From Stictocephala bisonia (taxonomy: Eukaryota; Arthropoda; Insecta; Hemiptera; Membracidae), in contig JAQJVL010000197.1 in assembly GCA_035578905.1 (NCBI GenBank), forward strand, positions 948,243 to 1,012,242: 64,000 nucleotides of DNA. Direction: 5' to 3'. The position numbers were made by a program, and so were the translations under genes. The notes under the pieces are model-generated. The model saw only the letters and a list, made by a program, of their open reading frames with translations. It was not told the origin of the DNA and did no database searches. Every line of letters starts with the position of its first letter. The first letter of the stretch is position 1. Shown piece by piece: positions 1 through 10,210 of this stretch.

Positions 1-199
1 GATGCTTTTAGGATTACACTGTATCATTCTTGTGACTAAACTCACACTCAGCCAGTAATCCCTTTTCTCAAGTATTGTATGTTTTGGCCTCAAAGCAGTT
101 TTGGACGCTTGAGAGCTCAACTGGTCGGTGTCAAGGCCAGTAGGTGACACAAACAGAAGAAGAATAAAATATTACAGTACTTTCTTACATTCTCTTTTT

Positions 200-552
200 G
201 GACCTTTTCCGTTAATTTACTACCACTACTTTTCCCGTTACTTCACTACCACTACTTTTTCATCGCAATTACGATTAGGTTAGGTTAGGTCAGGTTAGGC
301 TAGGTGACTTCTAAAGTTGAACACAAAAAATTAAATCCAATGATTAACTTACCACCAATGCACTAACTGTGTGCAAGTTCTTTGAAAGCGATAAGATAAG
401 GTCAGCGATATAGGCTTCCTAGTGCCTAAGGAATACCACAGAGGACGTATAAATGATCGTGGAACGGTTTTTAGGGCAGTAGAATATTTTATTAAGTGGC
501 AGTGAATTAACGGAAACAAAAAGTAGTGTTAGTGAACTAACGGAAATGATCC
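200..552 (+). mobile_element. MITE family 1, copy 1, with TTAGG-like core
   Basis: A 353-bp non-autonomous DNA element. The left end begins GGACCTTTTCCGTTAATTTA and the right end, reverse complemented, begins GGATCATTTCCGTTAGTTCA, so the termini are imperfect inverted repeats. Each terminus also contains a tandem second version of the same CCGTTA-TTCACTACCACTACT module. Inside lies a run of TTAGG/TCAGG units near 272-304. Two further copies are at 31.8 kb (opposite orientation) and 45.3 kb. Flanks TTCTCTTTTT and TTCTTTTTTT are compatible with a target duplication of about 8-10 bp, which would suit a hAT- or Mutator-like family, but low complexity makes this weak. No coding capacity is seen. 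Confidence 0.75.
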
Positions 553-691
553 TTCTTTTTTTATTTAAAAAATATAATCAGTGGGTATATAAACAGTATG
601 GTGTTACATATTTATACATATGAACTCTTATTTAAATAATTAGCATTAGTTTATTATGAAATATTTGTATTTTTAAAATATTTTATAAGTT

Positions 692-802
692 CACTTAAGT
701 GTCACTGCCGTGTACAAAGAGGGTATGTCTGTAATTGCTGTGCGTGTCCTTTTAAATAATGAGCCATCAGTCCCATGTGACATGTGACGTGTCAGATTTT
801 AA
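692..802 (+). repeat. Dispersed repeat R1, copy 1
   Basis: About 110 bp that reappears in reverse complement at 39748-39857. Shared blocks include the strings GTGTACAAAG, GTCTGTAATTG, TTTAAATAATGAG and GACGTGTCAG in the same order. No coding potential and no obvious terminal repeats; probably part of an unrecognised mobile element. Confidence 0.65.
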
Positions 803-3030
803 AAATGATCTGTTTATATTTGTAACTCGATCCCACAGCTAATGACGTGAAATTTAATCAAACAATATTTTTCATAACTCTCTAATTGTGAAATAATCTC
901 TCTAGTAGAACAAATTTTTTCACAGAAATATTCTTGTGATTTTTTTATGTTTTACAGGGAGATAACTAAACTATATATATATTCCCAGTAAAAAATTTAA
1001 ATAAAAATAAGACATTTAAAATAATATAAATACTGAATCGTGTGAATGGTCATTGGTTTCACACGATACATTCACCATCTTTAAAAACAAAGTATACGTC
1101 TGATTATATACTTTATTCATAAGTCTACCTTTAAATTAACTTTTATTCTTCTTAAAATAATTATTAATTTTAACTATTACTGTTGCTCAACGAATTGTGT
1201 TTGCATATGTATGTTACATAAAAATTTTAAACAAAAAACAGCTTTGTTTTGATAAAACATTTATCTAACAACAATCATACCTTTGCTTATATCTTGTTTA
1301 TAAAGCTATTTTCTTATAGATTTTGTACTTAAAAGAAAACACATACGTAATTTAATCTCGGTTTGTTATGTCTCGAATATCGTATTAAAACTATTCTCAC
1401 CAGTATTAAAGCCATTTAACTTACTAACATAGAACCCCTTCTAGTTAAATGGCTAACATAGAACTACCCCCGGATAAACTAATCAATAGTTTTCTAAGAG
1501 TTAGCGTAAGGTGCCATTAATATCTAATATAAAATATTGCGGTAAATTTTCACAGTGGATGTGCTTCCACCATATTATTAGTGTTCAAGAACAATCATGC
1601 ATCGTTTTACTGGATATTTGTAGAAGGTGGTTTTTGCAGGCAAACAAAGTAAGACAGCTATGGAACCTTTAGTTATGAATTAGGTAATACAATCGTATGT
1701 TTGGGGTTAGCGTGATATTCAACATTTTTGTGTATGGAAAAGTTATAACTAAATTAATCAGAGATAATACGAGGTTCTGCTCACTTGGGATCTAAAATTG
1801 TTTTTTTATCTAGAAAATGTGAAATGGCTAAATTGATTTACAAGTATAACGGAGTTTTATTAGTTGTATCCCCCTTCATGTCATGATGCTATTCTCAATG
1901 CGTACTATTTTTACAATAATATTTATTTATGCACCTTTTTAAGCTCAATTATTTTGTGTGGTAGCTGCCATAGCTAGGATATCACAAACTCGTGGCGATC
2001 CAACCAACAGGTTTGTCACTCGTTTAGCTACAAACCCAGGGGGGTACGTACAGCTTTAAAGATTTGCTGTGGACACGGACAACACCACACACTCCCTCCT
2101 CAATATACGATGACTCGATATATCTAATGGTTTTTGGAATTTTGTTTAAGTATATACAAATAAGTATATATATGTTTTTGTATATATATTTTTATGACTG
2201 GCAGCTGACAAAGGATTATACGCTACATATATATAGTTCAAGCATATTTAAAATAATAATATAAATAAGAGATAAGTAGGGTATGAAATAATATTAGGAT
2301 GGCCCTTTTCATAAGACATAATTATAAATTTTTCATTGTGATTAGAAATGAACATCAGTTTTGAAGTGACTGGTCTTAAGTTGTTAAGTGTGGCCACTAC
2401 TTCAATTTTCAGATCTTACGAAGTTTATAACTGTCGATGCAGCCAAACACTAGGCAGAGTAAATATAGCAATGCGTGTTTTAATGAGACCATTGATTTGA
2501 TAGTCAACATAGGAACAATAATCTCATGATTTACATTGAAATAATCTTAGGAATATTAACAATAATTAACGTTAGCAACATTATGAATGCTAGTGTGTAA
2601 TAAACAATACTAAAGGTTATGAGTATTGGATTTTTTACCGTGTAACCTAGTTATTATTATCTAATACTGCAATGAAGAAAATGCTGATAGACACTTTCCT
2701 TGAAGCCAGTTTGTTCCTAGAGCGTGGGACAGACAACCGGGTGAAATCCTGATCACCTCTGCCGAATCAACACTCATCGGCCTAATTATGGCGAGATTTA
2801 TGTTTACTTCTTCTGCATGTACTGGTGTAGTAAATATTGTATGAATAAACTAGATATTGGAACTGGCCTTTAATAATACCTATTTCAGAGCATTTCGCAA
2901 AAAGTACCTACTTCATATTCGTTAATTCAATTTAGTGCATTAATAGATTGTCGATATGACTTAGATACATAAATAATGTAACTATAATAAACTATAAGAT
3001 TTACAATTTTACAATTTGTATAAAATATAA
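803..3030. other. AT-rich noncoding stretch
   Basis: No reading frame, RNA gene or repeat that I can support. Two GC-richer patches stand out, around 1980-2110 and 2700-2800, but neither gives a recognisable protein in any frame. The only listed open frame here, near 2064-2264, is low-complexity and not credible. Confidence 0.5.
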
Positions 3031-3033
3031 TAC

Positions 3034-3232
3034 GATGTACAGTCAAAGAGTCCTCGAAATCGATGTCCAGAGACGCACAGCATGGTTGCTGGTGGGAATT
3101 TTGTTGTGTAGTGGCTGGTACTACGCAGGGATAAGGGATATCGGTAGACATAGTATCGCTCAGCAGCCATTGTTCCTCTATAGACACTTCTTTTCGTACG
3201 TTTGCATGTTCCCATGGCCACTTTTTGAAAAA
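3034..3232 (-). CDS. Unidentified exon-like open frame
   Basis: On the minus strand one frame stays open from a stop just above 3232 through a compositionally rich segment. It includes the residues KWPWEHANVRKEVSIEEQ followed by a Pro/Cys/Gln-rich stretch and an acidic ending LDIDFEDSLTVHR. There is no ATG in frame at its start, so if real it would be an internal exon. A GT that could serve as a splice donor lies at 3033-3032 and another at 3040-3039. The upstream acceptor is poor. Two other frames (one on each strand) are also open here because the patch is less AT-rich than its surroundings, so this may be chance. I recognise no domain. Alternatives are an anonymous retroelement fragment or an unconstrained open frame. 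Confidence 0.25.
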
Positions 3233-3310
3233 TTATTTAAAGAACAGCGAAAAACATTAAATTCTGTGTTTTGCTTTAAAAGTCGTCTTCCGAGACACTT
3301 AAAATATTAA

Positions 3311-5020
3311 TTTGAGAGTTTGGAGTTAAGGTGATTAAGAAAAACCAAGTTTAGGAATGACACATATGAAATAGTGAAAGTCACATAAACACTGAAAATT
3401 ACTCTCGTGGTGGACGTATTTTGAGGGGAGATAGGTTTATAGGTTTGTATCTTTGTCGAATAAGTATATTTCCACCAATTCCGGGAAACTTTTGATTCTA
3501 CCTCGTATATTAAAGATAATAGATAGTTCATTAGTGCAATACCATTATCTAAATAAAATAAATGTTAGTTAATTACACTATTTAATCTTAGTATTCTTGA
3601 TAAAACCGAATAAAATTGGAAGGGAATGACATGTAATTTCAATACATTGTAAATTTATAAGTATATTTTTTTAAATAAAAGATAAGACCACTCTCTCGAT
3701 TATACGAGTATAGCTGTAACACTTAAATACTGAAATACAACACATCAGTTAGCCAGTAAAGTGCAACGGTTAACTATTATTAATTGTATTGGATGGACTC
3801 TCTGCTTTTAAACGGTTTATCCATCCAACATTATACTAATCGCTGCATAGTTATAGTCATTAATGGCACATCTATTGTTCATAATTACTACACTTAACAC
3901 TATTTTAAAATATTTTCCAATCATAATTTATGTTTAGTAAATGTATTCACCATAATAATTAATTGAAAAGTCCAACCAAATTTACCTTCCCCTATACTAA
4001 TCCATAAATATATAAAAATTCCTCAAACATTATTTAAAGTGAATATTGTAACCTAAATACCAATGGTGGCTGTGTACGAGTAAGCCCTCATGAAACGTAA
4101 AAGGTTTCTTATGGGAAAACAAATAGCTCCAATTGCAATGAGATAACTATTTAAAACATGCTTAAACTATGTTATATTTTCAATTGAATTTGGTTACTTG
4201 GAGGGAAAACCTGATTAGAGAGCAATCTTGGAAAAAAGGTTGCTTTTTATAACAAACTGAAGACATTTTGGAAAAATAGATCAATGATTAGAAGATGAAG
4301 AAGAATAAAAGATAAACCATAATGAATCAATATTCCAATGGGATTGTCCAGCTACATCCGCCGTGAAATAATCAATGATCATAATCTCGGAACATAAGAT
4401 CCATTAGGCACAGACTGCAAAACACATATTACAGCTTTTTTTTAAATAATTAAATTAACTATAAGAAGCTGGAATATTATTAATATGATAAGACCGGAAA
4501 AGTGAAGAACAATTATAGGAATTCTATAAATCTGACGGCAACACTTCAGGAATGTTTTTAATTTGTTTCGACGCTAATGGATACTAAATTGAAGAAGACA
4601 TCAGACAAACTAGTTGAAAGAAAATGAACGGAGATTAGTGTTTTATTTAAACTGATGGAAGACGGTTGAAAATAATCTGAATACGTTTTTACATAACTTA
4701 CTAAAACCATTCATGTATCCATTTCATTTAAATGCAAATATTTGAGTAATAAAAACATTTCGTTATGACGAAGGTAATTTTATACTGCTGTACTTACATA
4801 ATAGTATAATGTTAGACCACAAAATTATGTCCCATTAGTCTTAATGCAGAGTCCTTTATAAGTATAAGAAAAACAAAGTGAAAGTATAACACTTGGCAAC
4901 AGACAGTCTTATGAATTTCAAATGAAAACTGTCAAGTATATTTCCAAATATATTTGCATTAAACACTGTTTTCTCTCTTTACTTTTGTCAGATGCACTTA
5001 AACCACTTTACACTCCCAAT
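3311..5020. other. AT-rich noncoding stretch
   Basis: Nothing supportable as a gene. The segment near 4100-4140 (GGGAAAACAAATAGCTCCAA) resembles a piece of the dispersed repeat at 28.35 and 31.66 kb, so a third, decayed copy may sit here. Confidence 0.4.
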
Positions 5021-5174
5021 ATCTATAAGGCTAGGGATTTTTTTAAAACCTCAGAATGTCAAATGAACATTTTTTGTCAGTAAAAATGTCTCCAATACTT
5101 TATTAGGTACAGACCTATGAACCGTTCTTTAGAAGCTGCAGTTACTAACTCCAAAGTTGGCCAGTTAACACCTA

Positions 5175-5795
5175 CTGTCCGATTCAAAATTATGGACCCC
5201 CGAGTTTAAACTGTCATGGAATGAAAACAAAAAAAGATATCACTATGAGAGTTACATTGAAATTTTTGAAATTTAATTCTGCGTTTAGACATGTAAGAAA
5301 TATTTTTTTTGGATTACAACTTCCTATTTATTTTTTAGTTTCAATAAAAAAAGTACCGGTTTTTGTGTGCTTTTCAACCAAGCCACAACTTTAAAAAATC
5401 ATAAGTCAAAAACTTGCACTCCAATCGAAACCAAATTTTAACACAAGCTAGCCACAAGGGTTCTTTAAGTTTTCATATAACGGTATAATTTTATGTTTTT
5501 ATTAAAAAAAGTTGTTATCAAATTACCAAGATAACTTTTTCTCTCGACTGAGAAGATGGAAAAAAAAGATTTTTCTTGCGTTATGGAGACTTGATAGTAA
5601 TTAACTTGAATATATTATTTAGTAAACTACAATGAAACAGGTTTAATTCATACTACAATTTATTTGGAGAGGAATTTCGATTTCCCGCGAGCGGCTCCTT
5701 CTCGGCAGAACTCGCTTACCGCTCGACAACCACCACACCGGTGCGCGTCAGCCACGATGATGCGGCCACCCGCTGATAACCTTACCATTTCCCAT
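5175..5795 (+). repeat. Left 621-bp inverted arm of fold-back element
   Basis: Pairs base for base with 6393-7013. Visible differences include G/C at the third terminal base, GTGG versus GCGG in the inner GC-rich part, and one base in CTTCTCAGTCG-GAG. The inner ~150 bp is much more GC-rich than the outer part. Confidence 0.92.
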
Positions 5796-6025
5796 CACCT
5801 TTTTCTCATGAGGGCTTTGGACCTCCACCTGACACAATCTGCGTTTTCTTTTTGAGAAGCGCTAATCCTCTTCACCGTTGACTTTGATATTCCCAAACAC
5901 GTTGACACCTTTTCATACACTGGGTAACGTTTATCCCCTAACTGTTCCCCTTCCAACTTAAAAAAACAAATTGCACTTAAGATCATTGCAGTCTCGCCTT
6001 CAGATATAGGAGGTCTTGGAGGCAT
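5796..6025 (-). pseudogene. Transposase N-terminal fragment (helix-turn-helix)
   Basis: The minus-strand frame begins with ATG at 6025 and runs about 76 residues to a stop at the inner edge of the left arm. It opens MPPRPPISEGETAMILSA and continues FFKLEGEQ...VYEKVSTCLGISKSTVKRIS. The 'ET..I....FFK.E' start followed by 'V...VS..LGISKSTVKRI' is the pattern I associate with the N-terminal HTH of arthropod DDE_3 (IS630/mariner-like) transposases. It is cut off before any catalytic domain. It points away from the C-terminal tail found 250 bp away, so the two are not one gene in the present arrangement. Assignment rests on pattern recognition, not a search. Confidence 0.6.
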
Positions 6026-6281
6026 GGTGTAAAGTTAACGCTCGCACATCCAACACTAACGACAGAATAACCGATATTGAACCTAAGATTCCTTTTATCC
6101 ATTGTCATTGGCCTCTTCTGAGAACAAGGGAAATACCTGTCCAAGGGTTGCAATGAGTCACAATGTGGAGATACTTTAACAGTAGGAGGAATTCCCGAGC
6201 GGTCACGTCATCTTGGCTGCGTCATCATGGTGGTTGTCGAGCGGTAAGCGAGTTCAACATTATTGGAAAAAATTCAACTTA

Positions 6282-6380
6282 AGCGACGATATTCCTACAG
6301 CCGACCCACTTGTAATAAATATAGGAGAGACATCTGACTCTTCAGAATATGACGAATCAGCCGATGAGGAGACATTTTAA
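6282..6380 (+). pseudogene. Transposase C-terminal tail remnant
   Basis: Just inside the right arm, a plus-strand frame reads DPLVINIGETSDSSEYDESA and ends at TAA (6378-6380). An 'I-N-(I/L/V)-G' motif followed by a Ser/Asp/Glu-rich tail is a common ending of mariner-like DDE_3 transposases in arthropods. Only about 30 codons remain. It keeps the normal orientation relative to the adjacent right arm, whereas the N-terminal piece is inverted. Confidence 0.45.
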
Positions 6381-6392
6381 CTAATGGCATTA

Positions 6393-7013
6393 ATGGGAAA
6401 TGGTAAGGTTATCAGCGGGCGGCCGCATCATCGTGGCTGACGCGCACCGGTGTGGTGGTTGTCGAGCGGTAAGCGAGTTCTGCCGAGAAGGAGCCGCTCG
6501 CGGGAAATCGAAATTCCTCTCCAAATAAATTGTAGTATGAATTAAACCTGTTTCATTTTAGTTTACTAAATAATATATTCAAGTTAATTACTATCAAGTC
6601 TCCATAACGCAAGAAAAATCTTTTTTTTCCATCTTCTCAGTCGTGAGAAAAAGTTATCTTGGTAATTTGATAACAACTTTTTTTAATAAAAACATAAAAT
6701 TATACCGTTATATGAAAACTTAAAGAACCCTTGTGGCTAGCTTGTGTTAAAATTTGGTTTCGATTGGAGTGCAAGTTTTTGACTTATGATTTTTTAAAGT
6801 TGTGGCTTGGTTGAAAAGCACACAAAAACCGGTACTTTTTTTATTGAAACTAAAAAATAAATAGGAAGTTGTAATCCAAAAAAAATATTTCTTACATGTC
6901 TAAACGCAGAATTAAATTTCAAAAATTTCAATGTAACTCTCATAGTGATATCTTTTTTTGTTTTCATTCCATGACAGTTTAAACTCGGGGGTCCATAATT
7001 TTGAATCGGAGAG
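6393..7013 (-). repeat. Right 621-bp inverted arm of fold-back element
   Basis: Reverse complement of 5175-5795, ending one base before the TA target duplicate at 7014-7015. Confidence 0.92.
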
Positions 7014-7569
7014 TAGTTAGCTGTGAGGAAGGGTCTTAGTTACGATGGTTTGTCTCTTTATTTGGATCTCACTTTATCACTATTCTTGTTGGATTTGAGC
7101 CTAAGTAGCACATAGTATTTAAATGTTATTGCTCGTACAAAAAGCAATAAATTTTAACTATTTCGCTTCATTATCACTTTATTATAACTATAAGTAATTC
7201 ATGGCCAGTTATTGCCTAGTATTCAGTATTCAAAGTTGTCAAAAACATTTGATAAAACCATGATTATATGATATTTAATAACTAATGTAGCATATCCATA
7301 TTGAATAAATATTGAAAATTATTTTCATGTAATTTATTAAACACATAAAAATATTGAAAACTATTAAATTAAATTCTGACAATAAATAAAATAAAATGTG
7401 GAAATAAAAATACAAATACTTACAGATTGAAACTAAACATAAGAATAAAATCCCAAGTTAAAAATAATAGCTTATTCTAACTTAGATACTGACATGACTA
7501 AATCAATTAAAAGCCTTCATGACAAACTGTTCATGAAAAAAAAAAAAAAAAAAACTTCAGTCCTCAACA

Positions 7570-7765
7570 GTTTCAGTTAATACCACCGTTCACGTATGGG
7601 CGGGCGGGTTTGTCAATACCACCATTCACGTATAGGTGGGCGGGTGGGTCAATACCACTGTTCGCGTATGGGTGGGCGGGTGAGTCAATACTACCATTCG
7701 CGTATGGGCGAGCGGTAGGGTCAATAACACCAATTGCGTATGGGTGGGCGGGTGGGTCAATACCC
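7570..7765 (+). repeat. 36-bp minisatellite, G-rich strand up, ~5 units
   Basis: About five units of a 36-bp repeat whose core reads CGTATGGGTGGGCGGGTGGG then TCAATACCACCGTT. The unit length is a multiple of three, so long repetitive open frames appear on both strands (12-residue period such as DPPAHPYANSGI). These should not be called genes. A poly(A) run of about 21 lies just upstream (7538-7555). Related arrays occur at 28.9, 32.2-33.4, 54.2 and 61.3 kb. Confidence 0.9.
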
Positions 7766-9300
7766 CTGCGGAACCCTTGTTTTGAAACACTCAATTGTAG
7801 CATCGTTACGTATAATTCTGCCAAACTGAAGACAGTCTTAATGTAATCAATAAATTAATTACTAGCTACCTTATTGTACGCATTTATATTAAATTACAAG
7901 CAGTTCCTGAGATTTACTTGTATAGATAATATACTGTACTAGCCGTAAGTTAGGCTATGACAAGTAATTTAGAACGCCCTCTCGCCTGTCCTGTTTTGGT
8001 GGAGCGCCCGTTATATTATGTGACTGCAATACACGCATGACAGCTGAGTACCTGAATCACGGACCAGACGCCGTGCTAACCGTACTCACCACCCTACACG
8101 TTGTATTGAACTTTTTTACCACAACGCGTTTTCATTGATAACAAACTTTATGACGCAGTGTTAGTTATAGTAGTGATGGTTATAGAATTAATTGTTGGAC
8201 TACGAATAAAAGGTACATTGACACGTTTAGATATATGTTTCTATTCCTTATAAAAAATGCAGAAATAAAGTTATAAAATTACTCAAAATGAATACTATAA
8301 AGTGAAAAGTTTATACATACTGCCAAAATTATGTTCAATAAAACCATTAAGTTCATGTAACATTTCACTTCTCAGTTTATATGTAATCGAAAACTTCACA
8401 AATAACTTAGGATATTTACGAAATATATTTTTTTTTTACTTTTAAGCTAAATTAAACGTTCAGTTAATTTCATTGTGTAGTATAATAGATTAACCAGTGC
8501 AAATGTTATACCTTAATTATAGTCAATTAACGTATACATTTGACTATAATGTTAAGTATACTTTTATTATACTCAATAAATATTTAAGAACAATATTACA
8601 TTTCTACTCCCCATCAAGTCTAAGGCATTTTGTTGATATGAGGAATAAAAATTTAATATAAATCAAAATATGTTTGGTATATATAGCATGTCCTTCTGAA
8701 TGTTTCCGTGGTTGTTAGGATTGATTTTATTGGGGAAAGAGAAATGCGTATCGTGGTTGTTATTCAGCAAGTTATCGGGAAATTCCATATAAACCTGTTG
8801 GGTCTGTAGTTAACATGATATTTCCACAAGAATAATTATTATTAACATCAGTCTAGTTTCAATGCTTAAAAAGTATTAAAATCAAACTTATTTTCATCCT
8901 AAATTCTCTAATACCTAGTCTATTGGTGTAGTAACCCAAATGAAAATATAATAAAGGATCATTTAAGGAGCACTGAAATACCCAACTTCAATGGTCAAGA
9001 CTAATTGTTATATTAGTAAAATACTACCAAATATTTTGTCAATCTAATTTAACATTGATGTTTATATTCTAATTAGTTGTATTATCAAACGTAATTCTTT
9101 AAAAATGAGATTCGATAAAAACTCCAGTTTTAAAAATACAGTATTCCACAAATCACTAAATATATCATAAATCATTGAACATAAAATAATAATACAAATA
9201 CTAACGTACCCTTTCAATATAATAACCGGTATTTTTTTCCAAAAACTTTCATAAAGATAGTAATTAAAAACAAAAATGTTATTCAAATTGTCTCATATAG
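7766..9300. other. Noncoding stretch with a GC-richer island at 7970-8140
   Basis: The island (GCCCTCTCGCCTGTCCTG... to ...CACGTTG) has clearly higher GC than its surroundings but no convincing frame; it could be mobile-element debris or a regulatory segment. The rest is AT-rich with nothing I can support. Confidence 0.35.
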
Positions 9301-9436
9301 CTACGCTTTAGACATAACAGTTTTAATGGTATATGTGAAAGAAATTGACGTCCAACCGTCACGTCCACAAGTGAAAACTGTGACAGAGGAAGACAGATGT
9401 AGTGAATGGGATCCATGTATTTCATTTTTCTTCTGA
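9301..9436 (+). CDS. Possible terminal exon, unidentified
   Basis: A pyrimidine-containing tract ending TCATATAG (9293-9300) could be a splice acceptor. It is followed by an open frame of 44 codons ending at TGA 9434-9436. The frame includes KEIDVQPSRPQVKTVTEEDR then CSEWDPC, which is far less biased than translated background here. No domain recognised. A minus-strand frame is also open across it. It may be chance; RNA evidence would decide. Confidence 0.22.
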
Positions 9437-9721
9437 AAACTTCTTTAGCAGAATTCAACATTATTAAATAAATATTTATATTCCTGGCATCGTACGATGC
9501 AGTAAAATAAAAGTTTTACAATATTTATTTTTTTATAATTCTGTATGTTACTTAATATAATAAATGTTTAAACAATTTCGTATTTTTATTAGTCTTTTAC
9601 CGTATAATTTCATATCATTAAATACGTATAAGTTTGATAGTATTTGAAAAATGACTTGGAAAAAATTTTAATTTAAAAAAATACTAATACTAAAGTAATA
9701 AATATCTGCATCATGCCCCTC

Positions 9722-9870
9722 TCTCCCCCATGTCAATTAAAACATGAAATTAACATGGGGGATAATAAGTTTAATACATTTCAAATTAAACTTATTACGA
9801 ATCCTAAGATCCTAAGAAGTGTTATTACCTTTCTTGGGATCACTTGATCTTAGGTAATAACAGTAACACC
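9722..9870. repeat. Cluster of short inverted repeats
   Basis: Three consecutive potential hairpins: CCCCCATGT / ACATGGGGG at 9725-9766; TAATAAGTTTAAT / ATTAAACTTATTA just after; and GTGTTATTACC / GGTAATAACAG at about 9819-9865. The function is unknown; this could be the end of a decayed DNA element. Confidence 0.5.
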
Positions 9871-10009
9871 CAAATACTTGCTATTAGTCTCACTCATTCT
9901 ATTCTTGTTTTTTTTTTTTTTCACATTATAAAAATAAAAAGCTAAATATAAACAAACAACATTGAATTGGATATCTTTTACTAAAATATAGAACGTTATT
10001 TGAGTTATA

Positions 10010-10210
10010 TAACATCAGGGCAGACAAGGTAGATGTCGGCCAGGGCATCTTGTCTGGCTTTACGACCATTGGAGGCATCAAGGATGTTTCAATACACTTA
10101 AGCGTTCTTAGGAAAGGCCCTAAGATGCTGTCACGACCCCCCCCCCCCTTAAGATTCAGGACCCATCCTCCCCGGTAAAACCTCATGAAACTTGTTTGAC
10201 AGCTCAAATT
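10010..10210. other. GC-richer patch with poly(C), possible retroelement debris
   Basis: Unlike the flanks, this segment is balanced in composition and carries a C12 run at 10137-10148. A minus-strand open frame covers it but changes character at the G run and resembles nothing I know. I see no terminal repeats. Confidence 0.25.

Larger units (their letters stand above)
5175..7013. mobile_element. Fold-back mariner-superfamily transposon, rearranged
   Basis: An 1839-bp element flanked by TA on both sides (5173-5174 and 7014-7015). It has two 621-bp inverted arms (5175-5795 and 6393-7013) that differ at only a handful of positions by eye. The termini read CTGTCCGATTCAAAATTATG and CTCTCCGATTCAAAATTATG. 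TA duplication and the transposase traces inside place it in the IS630-Tc1-mariner superfamily. The spacer (5796-6392) holds an N-terminal transposase piece on the minus strand, a C-terminal tail on the plus strand, and a third short copy of an inner arm segment at about 6196-6254. No DDE/D catalytic core is present, so it must be mobilised by another element if at all. Confidence 0.9.
5025..7070 (+). repeat. Dispersed repeat R2, copy 1, split by the fold-back element
   Basis: Positions about 5025-5174 and 7014-7070 together match, in reverse complement, the uninterrupted sequence at about 36185-36420. Shared blocks include GTCAGTAAAAA, TTAGAAGCT, AGTTGGCCAGTTAACACCTA and GTTAGCTG-GAGGAAG. 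The match is diverged but collinear, and the 5175-7013 transposon is exactly the extra sequence in this copy. The nature of R2 itself is unknown. Confidence 0.75.

Noticed and set aside
5664..5855. 63-codon plus-strand frame
   Set aside because: Lies across the inner inverted arm of the fold-back element, antisense to the transposase remnant; incidental.
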